Origin: Ceratopteris richardii
Taxonomy: Eukaryota; Streptophyta; Polypodiopsida; Polypodiales; Pteridaceae
Assembly: GCA_020310875.1 (NCBI GenBank)
Contig: CM035438.1
Span: 101,610,139-101,674,138 of the forward strand
Direction of reading: 5' to 3'
DNA length: 64,000 nt
In this document: one piece after another, positions 11,067-21,127 of the stretch
Layout: each line of letters starts with the position of its first letter
Numbering within the stretch: position 1 is the first letter of the stretch
Translations under genes and position numbers: made by a program
Notes under the pieces: generated by a model
Databases searched by the model: none
Told to the model about the DNA's origin: nothing
Seen by the model: the letters and a program-made list of their open reading frames with translations, nothing else

Positions 11067-11612
11067 TCAAGAAGACTCTTGGGAAGGTAATCTAAAGTTG
11101 GGAAACCGTCTCTGAAGGGTGCTAACCCGATCCCATGTGGCACTATCTTCTGAACTATCTTTCCACTTTACTGGACACTCTTTATACAAGTGACTTCTTG
11201 TCCGTTTCTCTCGAGTGCGTAGTATGCTCTCAAGCTCGTGTGGAACAGATTGAACAGAAATAGGCTCTACTACCTCACTATCTGGAATGAGGTTGTCAGA
11301 TTCACCCAGCCTTTTCTTAAGTCGGCTAACATGAAAAGCTGGATGGATTTGACTATTCTCTGGAAGTTGGAGCTGGTAAGCTATCTTTCCTATTCTCTTA
11401 AGTATTTGGAGTGGTCCACAATACCTAGGAGATAGTTTTGGACAAGGTCCCGTCTTTATGGTTTTAGACCTAGATGGAACTCTAAGATAGACTTGCTCTC
11501 CTACCTCAAAGTTGATATCTCTCCTTTGAGGGTCAGCATAGGCTCTAACTCTATCCTGAGCTCTCCTAATGATGTCCTTAGCAAGCCTAAGCATATCATT
11601 CATCTCTTCCAA
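11067..11612 (-). pseudogene. Gypsy-B integrase C-terminal domain and chromodomain
   Basis: A 181-codon open stretch. Residues about 25-110 are the integrase C-terminal part with DINFEVGEQVYLRV, GPLQILKRIG and HPAFHVSRLKK, close to the GPY/F module. Residues about 125-175 are a chromodomain: ESILRTREKR, then PVKWKDSSEDSATW, keeping the Trp of the aromatic cage region. Chromodomains steer integration to marked chromatin. It belongs to the polyprotein whose other frames are broken, so it is a piece, not a separate gene. Confidence 0.85.
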
Positions 11613-11995
11613 AGTATAAATGGACTATGCCCAGTGGAAGGGTGCTTGGCACTATTATATGCAAACTCTACTATAGGTAAGTACTCTTCCCAATTAGTTT
11701 GCCTTTCATTCACATATGCTCGAAGCATATCCTCTAGGATTTGGTTAACCCTCTCTGTTTGCCCATCCGACTGTGGATGCTCGGCCGTACTCATGCTAAG
11801 TTTCATATCCAACCTTTTGAAGACCGCTCTCCAAAAGTGGCTAGTAAACTTCCTATCCCGATCGAAAACTATGTCTAAAGGAAGACCATATAACCGGTAT
11901 AGGTTCTCAACAAAGAGTCTAGCCAACTCTGGTGTCTTCACTGTAGTACGTGTCGGAATAAACCTAGCCATTTTGGTTAACCTATCCACAATTAC
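11600..11995 (-). pseudogene. Gypsy-B integrase catalytic core
   Basis: DDE core: DRLTKMARFIP holds the first Asp, DIVFDRDRKFTSHFW the second, HPQSDGQTERVNQ the Glu. All three catalytic residues are kept. The frame starts just after a TAG at about 12,000 that stands where a Trp is usual (HDSV-stop-VIVDRL), and runs a few bases into the next frame at 11,612-11,600. Confidence 0.85.
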
Positions 11996-12559
11996 CTAGA
12001 CCGAGTCGTGCCCTCTCTGTGTCTTAGGTAATCCGACTATAAAGTCCATGGAGATACTCTCCCACTTCCCATTAGGAATATCCAATGGGTGGAGTAGTTC
12101 TCCAATCCTCAATCTCTCAGCTTTGTTGACCTTGCATTTGTTGCACTTAAGCACATACTCTAGGACGTCCTTATGAATTCTAGGCCAATAAATCTGCCTC
12201 TTAACAAGATCATAAGTCTTGTTAACTCCTGGGTGTCCCACACTAAGTGTGTCATGACACTCATATAAAATATGCCGTCTCATCTCGGTATCTCTAGGGA
12301 CACACACCTTACCTTTGTATAACAGATATCCATCATGGACACTGTAATTCTTCCACTTGAATCCTTCTTGAGTACCCGTCGATACTCCATCCTCCCTGGA
12401 AACCCGTATATCACAATTCCCATGCTCTATGGCTTCCCGAATCTCGGAATATGCAGGATCAAGCCTACATTTTCCTTTAATGGACTCAAGTAGCTCACTA
12501 GTGATCTGAGTAAAACTTAGTCCATTGAGCATAGGCATGCGACTAAGTGAATTAGCCAC
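11996..12559 (-). pseudogene. Gypsy-B RNase H end and integrase zinc-binding domain
   Basis: Begins with the RNase H/integrase linker (NSLSRMP), then the HHCC zinc domain: H in CHDTLSVGHPG and the cysteines of CNKCKVNKA, and the start of the core (WESISMDFIVGLP). Ends at the TAG noted under the catalytic core. This zinc domain lies before the DDE core in Ty3 integrases. Confidence 0.8.
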
Positions 12560-13120
12560 TACATTAAACTTTCCCTTCTTATACCTAAGCTCATAATCAA
12601 ACTCCTGAAGGGTCTCTGCCCATCACGCCTTATGACCTTTGCCACTTAATGCTCTCTTGATCAAACACTATCATAACTTTGGCACCATATAAATAATGAT
12701 GCCACTTCTTCAAAGCATGGACTATTGCATACAACTCCTCATAGACGGAGTAATTCTTTTGAGCCGGTTCTAGTTTCTTGTTCCCAAAGCTACTGGTCGA
12801 CCATCTTGTACTAAAACCGCTCCTATGGCAAAGTCACTCGCGTCAGGCTCAACCACAAATGGTTTGTTGGGATTTGCTATATGTAAAAGTGGAGCAGTAG
12901 CAATTGCTACTTTCAACTTCTCCATACTTTGCTTCTGTTCGTCTCCCCAATGAAAGGCTTTCCCTTTCCCTTTAAGCTGTTCCGTCATCGGGACAACAAT
13001 TTTGGCATAGTTCTTAATGAATCTTTGATAGAAACCTGATAAATCTAGGAAGATCTACAACTCTTCCAGGTTCCTTGGATGTGGCCATTCCATAATAGCC
13101 CTTACTTTTTTAGGATCCAT
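12560..13120 (-). pseudogene. Gypsy-B RNase H remnant
   Basis: Piece 12,988-12,770 reads FHWGDEQKQSMEKLK...PFVVEPDASDFAIGAVLVQ, the start of the RNase H-like domain with its first Asp. 12,769-12,560 continues with EELYAIVHALKKW-type text and a stop before WAETLQEF. Frameshifts near 12,780 and 13,020. Confidence 0.75.
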
Positions 13121-14155
13121 CTAGATTCCATCCTGGGAGACTATATGCCCCAGGTATCTAACCTCTGTCTTGAAAAATTCACACTTTGATTCCTTAGCAA
13201 AGAGTGAATTTTCCCTTAGCACTTGAAATACCTTCCTCAAGTGTTCCAAGTGCTCCTTTTTTGATGCACTATAGATCAGAATATCATCCAAGGCTCCTTT
13301 TCTGATTCCTGATCTAAGGTCAAGCTTGGTAAAATACCTAGCTTGATGTAACTGATCAAATAGATCTTCCAACCTAGGCATTGGAAACCTATTTTTGATA
13401 GTTACCTTATTAAGTGCTCTATAGTCTATACATAGTCTCATAGAGCGATATTTCTTTTTAACTAGGAGCATTGGCGATGCCCATGGTGAGTTACTAGGTT
13501 TAATGAAGCCCTTATCTAAATAATCCTGCAATTGCTTCTCAACCTCCTCATGCTGAGAAACACTAAGCCTATAAGGTGGCCTGCAAATAGGGTTAGTGTT
13601 AGTAACAACCTCTATGGCATGGTCAATGTCCCCTCTCTCAGGTGGTAGCCCTCTAGGTAAGTCAGTGGGAAAAACATCTCTATACTCAAACATAAGATCC
13701 TTAAAACTTTTAACCACACACTCTTGCAAAAAAGAATAGTAGAAAGTCCTACTCATATTTACATTCCTAGCATGAAAATATACATCAGATGAGCTGTCTG
13801 TACAATGCTCCATATCATCACTATACAATAAAAACATGTCATGTACATGCTGAGAATAACAAAGAATATACAACTCTAGTGATGAAATGAGAGGTGCACT
13901 AGGTACATCTCTCTCTCCTTGAATACAAACTTTACTTCCATTATTTTCAAATTCAAGTGTGTTGTTTTGATACCTGTGTTTAAGTGTGTCTCCCAACCCC
14001 CATAGCCATTCTCTTCCTAAGACTAGATCTGTTCTCTCCATATTCATAATTTGGAAGTCCATATAATCTGTATAGTCCTGCATCTTGACTTTCAGATTGG
14101 ATACCATAGTATCCCATATCCTCTTATCTTGCCCTTGCATCATAGATACAAAGAT
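13121..14155 (-). pseudogene. Gypsy-B protease end and internally deleted reverse transcriptase
   Basis: One open frame of 340 codons from 14,143. The N-terminal half is the protease tail ([15 protein letters not shown]). RT follows with [33 protein letters not shown] and [12 protein letters not shown]. After [10 protein letters not shown] the text jumps to ALDDILIYS, so about 60 residues between motif A and the YxDD motif, including the usual Gln-Met-rich region, are gone and Tyr of YLDD is replaced, yet the frame stays open. The enzyme cannot be active. Confidence 0.85.
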
Positions 14156-14282
14156 GAGGAATCTTCAATTTCTTGACCAAAGCATAGTTTATAAAATTAT
14201 GAGTGGCAGAGTCATCTATCATGACCCGCACCCTGGTCCCGTACACACTACCATGCAATTTGACTAGGTCATGTGGTCCAAA
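14156..14282 (-). pseudogene. Gypsy-B protease active-site region
   Basis: In frame with gag but after a TAG stop at 14,283-14,285. Reads LVKLHGSVYG...VMIDDSATHNFI; the family normally has D-S/T-G-A at the active site, here D-D-S-A, so the conserved Gly is missing. A frameshift near 14,155 leads into the RT frame. Confidence 0.65.
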
Positions 14283-15593
14283 CTACTGTGACCACAATGA
14301 TTGAGTCAAAAAATAGGTGTGCTCTATATTCTCATGCATCACTTCCACTCCCTTGCAACTAGAGCTACCATGAATAGGAAGGGTCTGCATTAGGTGGACC
14401 ACCTTTTTGCCCTTTTCAGGGGCCGTACTAGACTCTGGTCCCTTCTTCTTTTCTTCCCCCTTCTTGAGTGGATAGTTCCACTGTGAATGGCTAGGAGATA
14501 GGCACCTAAAGCACAGGTTCTCTCTTTTGGCCCTCTCAAACTGGTATGTGGATAATTTAGGCCCTTGTGATCTTTGCTTTTTAATAAAAACTTTGTTTTT
14601 CCCAAAAGGCAACTTCCTTTTGAACTTAGTCGTACTAAGAGGCTTGAGGGGTTGATCCCTCTCCATAGGAATATACTGAGGACGGTTATGGTCCTCATAG
14701 ATCTGTACGTATTTGATCACCTCCTCAAACGTCTTAGGCACATTCCTTTTGACTTCCCTCTTTATGGCTTTATCTAAGCCCCTAACAAACCCTCTGGTCT
14801 TCTGGAAATCATCTAAGCCCTTAAGTTTCAAAATGATCTCTCTATAGTGGGATAGGTAGACCAAAAGAGGCCTACCTCTCTGTGTAATCCTATCCCACTC
14901 ATCCCAATTCCTCTCCTCCTCGTTCTCAGGAAGAAACTCTTTAAGAAAAAGATTCTCAAACTGAGTCCAGTCAGTAGGGATAGAGCTCGCCTCCTTAAGA
15001 CTCATCCACCACTTGTAAGCACGCGGACCTAGGGAGAGACTCACCTCTAGCACACGGTACTCTGGTGGGGTGCCCTTCAATTGATGCAAATCATGCCACT
15101 TTTGTAAAAACGTGTAGATTGCATCCTTATTCCTATCTCGGTCATCCCCTGTAAAGGTAGGTGGCTTCAAGTCTTTCAAGAGGGGAGCTTCCCTAGAGCT
15201 CTCTCCTTTGTGCTTACTAGGAAGAGAAGTATCTTTCCTAGTGAGTTCCAAAGGAATAAGAGGGGTCTCTCTTTCCTTCCTAGCTAGGAAAGAGGTGACA
15301 CTAGTCTCAAGTGAGATCATTTGAGACTTAAGTTGTTGTATGAGAGATGTGATGCTACCAAGATATCTCTCTAATTTAAGGGTTTGCTCTTTCAAGTCTA
15401 TGAATTGGTCACGAGTGACAAACTCATCTAACAGTTCCTCATATGTATATTCCTCTTGCTGAGGCTTTTTCTCTTCTAGGTTCTCTTCTACTTCTTGCCC
15501 TAGTTCTGCTTCTTCCATTCTAGAATCAGGATCCTCTAGTTTCTCTTTAGATGGAGAAGTATGTTGAACTACTTGTTTCCCTTTAGATTCCAT
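14283..15593 (-). pseudogene. Gypsy-B gag (436 codons)
   Basis: Full-length chromovirus gag. Acidic, Gln-rich N terminus with a coiled-coil stretch (about residues 55-105), the Retrotrans_gag core (about 150-290: FTGDDRDRNKDAIYTFLQKW, YKWWMSLKE, LFLKEFLP, LVYLSHYREIILKLKGL), then a basic linker and a zinc knuckle CFRC...H...; the fourth ligand of CX2CX4HX4C is Tyr instead of Cys. The stop TAG is followed in frame by protease. The knuckle change makes RNA packaging doubtful. Confidence 0.85.
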
Positions 15594-16711
15594 GTTTTTC
15601 TTCCCTTCTCCCGTTTGCTAACTCTATAGAGTATATGAAAATGAATGGAAGTAAAGTTCAGATATGCAAGAAGAAGAGAAATATATCACAAAAGCACTTC
15701 CTTGTTACAAAGTAAAGCTTGTGGAAGAAAAATCCAAGTGGTCCTTGAGGCTTCAGGTCGCTGATTTTGAATCCTTGCCAGGCCCAAACAGAAATTGGAA
15801 ATGTCTGGTTGGTCCAAGAAGGTTCTAAACACCATAAACCATCCAAAACAATACCAAAACCACGTGGAAATAGCCCCAACCAGGAAAACTGAATAAAACT
15901 GAGCAACTTCTGAAATTTATCAATCCTCGCTAGTCAAAGAAGTGTAGCCCAGCACCTGTACCTCAAAAGTTTGAGACTATCCCAAGTGAAAAAAGTGAAT
16001 TTGGACACCGGATGGCGAAAAACTAGGCCCGGGAGTGGCCGCCTAGTTCCTATTGAAGCACTGCAGAGAGATTTTGGTGGGGTAAATCTCATCCAAATCC
16101 AACACCTATGGTTTGTAAGCGAAGCTTAGAAGTGTGGCTTTGAAACATGACCAAGATTTTTGAAATCCGATATCGTATGTGGAAGCTATGGTGCGGAGAA
16201 ACCGGGTAGGTCAAGAGTAGGAAGTGAAAGAACTCATCTTCATGGATGGATAACTTTGAGAAGCTCAAAATTGAGGAACAACCCAAAGCTTTTTTGAAAC
16301 AACCCAAAGCCCATACCCCATATCCACAGCCCATATTACATGTATACCTCATTTCTTTGCGAATATTTTGATCCAAAATGTCCTTTATGTCTCCCCAAAG
16401 TTAAGAAAAAAATTCAAAAATCAACTGCTATAGTACCTCTTAGTAATCTTTTGAAATGGAGTATCGATGTGAAGCAGCCAGGCGACATGTTTTAATCCCA
16501 TATAGAGGAAATGGAGCACCAAAATTGCAATATAAAAGATGGGCACACTTCACATTGTTCACCATCCTAGAGGGACGGTAGAGGGAGTGACTCGTGGGTC
16601 GCTTGAACTCCTCTGTGGGACGTGCGCAGCGACAGATATTGAGCTCCGTCGCGGGCAGTTGTTTGGGCAGTTAATGCCTTGATTCGCGTGCGTACCTGAT
16701 CCGATACCAGC
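15594..16711 (-). promoter_or_regulatory. Gypsy-B leader with primer-binding site
   Basis: About 1.1 kb between gag and the 5' LTR. Next to the LTR the minus strand reads GCTGGTATCGGATCAGG (16,695-16,711), similar to the tRNA-Met primer site TGGTATCAGAGC. No convincing protein in the remaining leader; short frames there have no recognisable motif. Confidence 0.6.
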
Positions 16712-16962
16712 TGTTAAATTCCCGGTGACACCCTCCAGTTTTGGAGTTCGTCAGCACGTTCTTTGATGAAGATGATCGTCGGCTGAATTTTTGGAGATTC
16801 TTCACGGAGAATGAAGCCTTTTTCTTACCACCCAGCCGTGTAGCATTCTTTTAATTCCCTCTTCATTGAATCACTAAGTGGCATCTCACATGAGTGCCAC
16901 TTGGCACTCATGTGTAAGGAATGGTTCATACCATCCCTTCTCTAGTGATTCTCCACCTAACA
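16712..16962 (-). repeat. Gypsy-B 5' LTR
   Basis: tgttaaattcccgg...cacctaaca, 251 bp, partner of 10,647-10,917. Followed by TSD acatg (16,963-16,967). Confidence 0.9.
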
Positions 16963-16967
16963 ACATG

Positions 16968-18016
16968 TTTTACAGGTGTGACTGGAATTATGAGACCCTT
17001 TCTTATATCATGGTCCGACTGTATGATCTCTTTTACAATTGTACTTCCTCCTTTCCCTACTCTACAAGGGTGGTTGCGACTTTGGAGTTCGTTCTCTTGT
17101 TGGGATAATTAATTGTAATATGGCCAGGGTTTCCACAATACAAGCATAACTTGTTATCCCTCCTTCTTCGTTTCTCTTGTGGTGTTAGAGGCTGGAACCT
17201 AGTTACATCTATTTGCATAGGTTCGGGCATAGACTCATCTCTAGGAGTGGGCTGAAAGGGTTTCCATTGGCGAGGTCTTCCTTCTACTTGTTTTTCTTGT
17301 TTCCTTTCAAAAAGGCGGTTATCACATTGAATAGCCTGGTTGATGTATTCATTCAATGTCTTAACCTCTGTTATTGTGAGTAGAAGGTCCTTCACATTAT
17401 CTCTTAAGCCCCATTTAAATTGGCTTATGAAATAATCTTCGTGCCAAGTGAGGTCACATATCAACTGCCTAAATTTTGATGCATAGATAGAGGCAGGACA
17501 GTTACCTTGACGTAGCTGCCAAAGTTTTGTTTCTGCCACTCGACTCATGTCTGCATCTCCAAATGCGGCGATGAGCTCGCCAAGAAACCCTTCATAGTCA
17601 TGAAGTACAACCATATCCTTCTCCAAGATTGGGGCGAACCATGATAATGCTTGACCATAGAGCAAGGTTCCAATAAAACCCACCTTGGATGCATTATCAG
17701 GGTATCTATCAGGCTGCATACGGATATACAATTTGACTTGTTGCAAGAATCGTCGAAACTTTGTGCGATCACCATCGAACTTTTCTGGCATGTAGATCTT
17801 GGGTTCCCTCATGAAGGATGTACTAGGTTGTTGATTTACTTGCATACTCCCTTGATTTGTCTGAAGACTCCCGATTCGTTCTTGTAATTCTTGGAGGAGT
17901 GCACCTACATGCAGTAGATGTCCTATCTCGACTTGTGTCTGTCAATGAGTTAGGTCTTCGACTTGTTGTTGGAGACTCTGAAGTGATGATACAATCTGTT
18001 CATAAGCATTTTCCAT
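16968..18016 (-). pseudogene. Gypsy-A gag
   Basis: Start at 18,016 (MENAYEQIVSSLQ, a short coiled coil); a TGA near 17,945 interrupts it, and the frame is open again 17,845-17,057. The core has FDGDRTKFRRFLQQ, GQALSWFAP, FGDADMSRVAETKLWQL and FKWGLRDNVKDLL, typical of Retrotrans_gag. A zinc knuckle CLYCGNPGHITINY has Tyr in place of the last Cys. Downstream of the stop at 17,057, sequence to 16,968 reads on as protease-proximal text up to the Gypsy-B insertion. Confidence 0.82.
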
Positions 18017-18732
18017 GATGATTGGTCTTGGATAGAAGCTAGTCTTGCCAAAATATCAGGGGAGCACTAGATTGTGCTCTCTGACTACAATAGACAAGAT
18101 TTCAAAAATATACTTCTGATTACAAGAATACCCACGTAGGAAAAATAGTACAGGAATATGTAGCTGATACAAGAAGTCTCACAACCCGGGACTATAGGTA
18201 TAAATAACTCAGCTAGAGATGATACAGGAGATCCCACAACCCGAGATCGTAAGTATGGAATAAGAACTCTGGATTATAAGAAATCCCTTCTAGGAGATGA
18301 ACTAGATACAAGAAAGAACTTGACAAGATCTCGTACTACGAGATTACAAGAGGACAAGACTAGATGTCTAGGATACAAGACTAGACAGGACTGGAACAAG
18401 GAACAAGAATTGGAACTTGGAGAGTACTTACTTGACGGTCACAACTCCTTGAGCTCCCAAGGCTGGTATTGACAAGACTGAGAATGAATGTGGCCCAAGC
18501 CTCCTTATATAGGATTTTAATGGCGGTTGCGAACTGATGATGTCATCAATGATGTCAGCAAACTGAACAGGATCTCTGGTTATCAGAATTCAACAAATAG
18601 ACAGTCGATCTTAGGATTTTGACACATTTCAAATGCATTGGAAGCATTAGTTTCTCTTAATTTTGCACCAATCATGAGATATAGGATTCACATGGAATCT
18701 AAGGTTCAGGATGGTTTCCTTTGTCCATGATA
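18017..18732 (-). repeat. Gypsy-A leader and 5' LTR
   Basis: About 18,085-18,732 aligns along its whole length with 48,575-49,212, which is a 3' LTR (after a chromodomain and purine-rich end). In element sense the LTR starts at 18,732. The LTR/leader boundary near 18,075 is not sharp and I see no clear primer site. The text carries repeated blocks of the type acaagagatcccacaaccc. Confidence 0.65.
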
Positions 18733-19487
18733 AGATTTAGGTTCTCAGTTGAGGATTCCAGTGATGCATTTGACACTTCTCTTTATCAACAAGCTGTGGC
18801 ATGTCTTATAATGCATGCAACACAAGGCCGGATATACAATATGCAAATTCCCAGTTGAGTCGATTCATGCATAGCCTTGGCACTAGGCATTGGCAAGCAG
18901 TAAAACGTGTGTTTAGATATCTCAGAGGCACTTTGAGCTTAGGATTCTTTTATGGTAGAGATATTCAGTAATGCTTGCATGCTTTTACAGATAGTGATTC
19001 GGCCGTTTGTTCTAATACTCACGTGTCCACTAGTGGTAATTGCTTTTTCCTTGGAGACTCATGCATATCTTGGTTGAGTAAGAAGCAACCTACAGTGGCG
19101 ACATCGAGTTGTAAAGCTGGGTTCAAGGTAGTTTTCACAGTTACAATGGAGTGTATATGGCTGAGACGCCGATTCATGGATCTTTGAATGGAGATTGATG
19201 CTGCTACACGTATTCTTAGTGATAAGGCAGAGTGCATTAGATATTGCACAAAACCCAGTGTTTCATGCATGGACCAAACATATTGAGGTGCATTATCACT
19301 GTGTGAGAGAGTGCCTTCATGCAAGAGATATTGATTTGGTATATGTGCCTACACAAGATAATATGGTAGACATATTCACCAAAGCTCTTCAAGTTTGAAG
19401 CTTTTCGCAAAGCTTTAGGCTTATTACCTTGTGGGGGCTGATCTGTCACTCCCTGTATGTGTTCACATCATTCGCTCCAGGGGGGTT
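18733..19487 (+). pseudogene. Copia-1 RT end and RNase H
   Basis: Resumes Copia-1 with F-S-V-E-D...AFDTSLYQQ and then, through frameshifts, the RNase H text: HAFTDSDSAV, STSGNCFFLG, SCISWLSKKQPTVATSS, NPVFHAWTKHIEVHYH and DNMVDIFTKAL. Ends in a tract with AGGGGGG directly before the 3' LTR. The conserved SSTEAEY reads SSCKAGF, so a catalytic Glu is lost. Confidence 0.8.
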
Positions 19488-19928
19488 TGTTACACTTATG
19501 TGTTCCTCGAGTAGCTTTGATGTGAACTTTTTCCTTATACATGGGCATTTTTTACTATAGTGTTGGCTAGAGATTTTTTCTCCATGTTACCAGATACATG
19601 ATTCACTCATATGTAGTGGTACTTAGCCCTCAGGTTCAGAGTTAAGAGTTCTTTGTTGATACTTTCTCCAGGTTCTGAGTGATCCAATTTCTGGTCTGTT
19701 ACATCTCTTATGTCTCATGACATGGGAAAGATCTTCAGATTTCAAGATTGCCGTCCTTGGTCTGACCCTTCATTAATAATTTCCCTTCAATTTAGATATG
19801 AAATATGTGCTCTCTCTTTACCCGTGCTGTTATAGATTGTGTCTTTTAAATTATAATTCATGCTTTGCAGTCCGCATGGGCTTTTATGAGATCTGAACTT
19901 GTTTCAACCCAGACTGTTGTTTCCAACA
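19488..19928 (+). repeat. Copia-1 3' LTR (proposed)
   Basis: Starts tgttacac right after the polypurine tract (about 19,479-19,487) and ends ttccaaca; the ends are TGTT...AACA. Length 441 bp. The partner LTR is outside the window, so the right edge is a proposal. Confidence 0.55.
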
Positions 19929-20413
19929 TCTCAATTTCTACTATCTCTGAGAACAATATCAGTCTTATGTGCAACAAAAAAAATTAGCTGCTTGTAGTCG
20001 TATGAGTAAATGTTTATTTGTGTTTTTGCATTTCTCTCTGGATTTACGTGTTTGTGCGTGAACATTGTATAATTATATAGTGTTTCGGTTTGTGCATGAT
20101 TAAATCTGTGTTTGTAAAAGCGCATGTGCATGAACGCCTACGTGCACATGTGTTGTGCCTATTTGTTTCGGTAGAGATCACGATTGGATCAAACCAAGAA
20201 CTGATTGCAATGGAAAACAATGACGAATGATTTGGTGCAGACCGAAGTGAGAGTGGGATACACCATAATTTTATTGGGTAAATGTACTCAGTCGGAGGCC
20301 AAGATCGATTGAAAGTTCACAAAGTTACGAAAGCTATCAAAGTGAGTGCAAAGAGGAGGATAGAGAGGAGTGCTAAGGCAGATTCATGAATAGATTTATA
20401 GTTATTAGTTCCT
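19929..20413. other. Intergenic, nothing recognised
   Basis: No coding signal, repeat pair or RNA gene seen between Copia-1 and CACTA-1. Confidence 0.5.
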
Positions 20414-20629
20414 CATTATAACATATCAGGTGTATACCAAGGTTTTTAATGGGATAAATGCACAGGTGTGATTTTGCCGTGATGTCAGTGTAAGCTTTGG
20501 CATACACATCGATAAAAAAGCACCGATATAAGCCTCGGTATAAGCATCGGTAATCTCCTAAGCAAAAGGATCAGTATGCACCTGGGCATACCGGTGCTTA
20601 TACCAATGATCATATCCGCAAATTTTTTT

Positions 20630-20710
20630 TTTGGGCAGAGTGTGTTATCTCTTGCTACAGCAACATTACCATGATGTTATGTAGCAAAAGATAATACACT
20701 CTGCTAAAAA
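20630..20710. repeat. Hairpin near the CACTA-1 end
   Basis: Arms gggcagagtgtgttatct and agataatacactctgct with an inner stem around caacat...atgtt. The same hairpin stands at 59,317-59,390 in CACTA-2. Confidence 0.75.
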
Positions 20711-21127
20711 AAATCGAGTACATGTGATATGTACTCTAATGGCAACCAAAACATGATTTGATAAAGCAAAACACTATCGGATACAAAAGAGATGAGCAGA
20801 ATGAACCATGAACCATGTACAAATGAGTTATATTATATTCCATAAATGAAGCATGTACAAGAGTGTGGCAAACTACTTCCATATATGAGCCAAATACAAA
20901 ATGTGGCAAAGCACTGCCATATAGAAATCAAATATAAAATTCTGTTGCACCATTGTCATATATGAGCCAAATATAAAATTGTGGTACACCACTATCATAC
21001 ACATATCCAGAGGGATCAAAACATCTATATCAGTAGTCCTACAATAAAGAACATTCATGAAATGAGACAAATTGACATGATATTTACCAAGAAGAACTAA
21101 AAATACCAAACCAAGTTTATAAGCTCA

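Larger units (their letters stand above)
10647..16962 (-). mobile_element. Gypsy-B: complete but decayed chromovirus nested in Gypsy-A
   Basis: A 6,316-bp element with short LTRs (271 and 251 bp), TSD acatg, primer site, polypurine tract, and in minus-strand order gag, protease, RT, RNase H, integrase and a chromodomain. That order with a C-terminal chromodomain defines chromoviruses (Ty3/Gypsy). The LTRs differ by a 20-bp indel and scattered substitutions, so it is older than Copia-2. RT is internally deleted and several frames are broken. Confidence 0.92.
9441..18732 (-). mobile_element. Gypsy-A: Ty3/Gypsy element lacking its 3' part, inserted in Copia-1
   Basis: Minus-strand order from the right: 5' LTR (about 18,075-18,732), gag (18,016-16,968), then Gypsy-B, then protease and RT up to 9,441. 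RNase H, integrase and the 3' LTR are missing, so the RT stops directly against Copia-1 RT sequence. Its LTR matches the one at 48,575-49,212, which follows a chromodomain-bearing integrase, so Gypsy-A belongs to a chromovirus family. About a dozen codons of Copia-1 are lost at the junction, so a deletion went with or followed the insertion. Confidence 0.75.
1..19928 (+). mobile_element. Copia-1: old Ty1/Copia element, 5' end outside window, split by two insertions
   Basis: The outermost retroelement of the nest. Its pieces all read on the plus strand in polyprotein order: gag end with zinc knuckle (8-202, then 6,719 onward), protease, integrase, RT (to about 9,440), then RNase H (18,733-19,398), a purine tract and a 3' LTR (19,488-19,928). 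Copia-2 interrupts gag and Gypsy-A interrupts the RT/RNase H junction. Frameshifts and stops throughout show it is dead. Its 5' LTR and most of gag lie left of the window. Order, strand and matching break points support one element; reading on from 202 to 6,719 is backed by the 5-bp duplication of Copia-2. Confidence 0.85.

Noticed and set aside
14390-14698. 102-codon frame antiphase to Gypsy-B gag
   Set aside because: Same strand, overlaps the gag frame fully; composition is that of a shifted gag.
9441-18016. Endogenous pararetrovirus
   Set aside because: LTRs, target duplications, integrases and chromodomain identify Ty3/Gypsy; no movement-protein-like text was seen.
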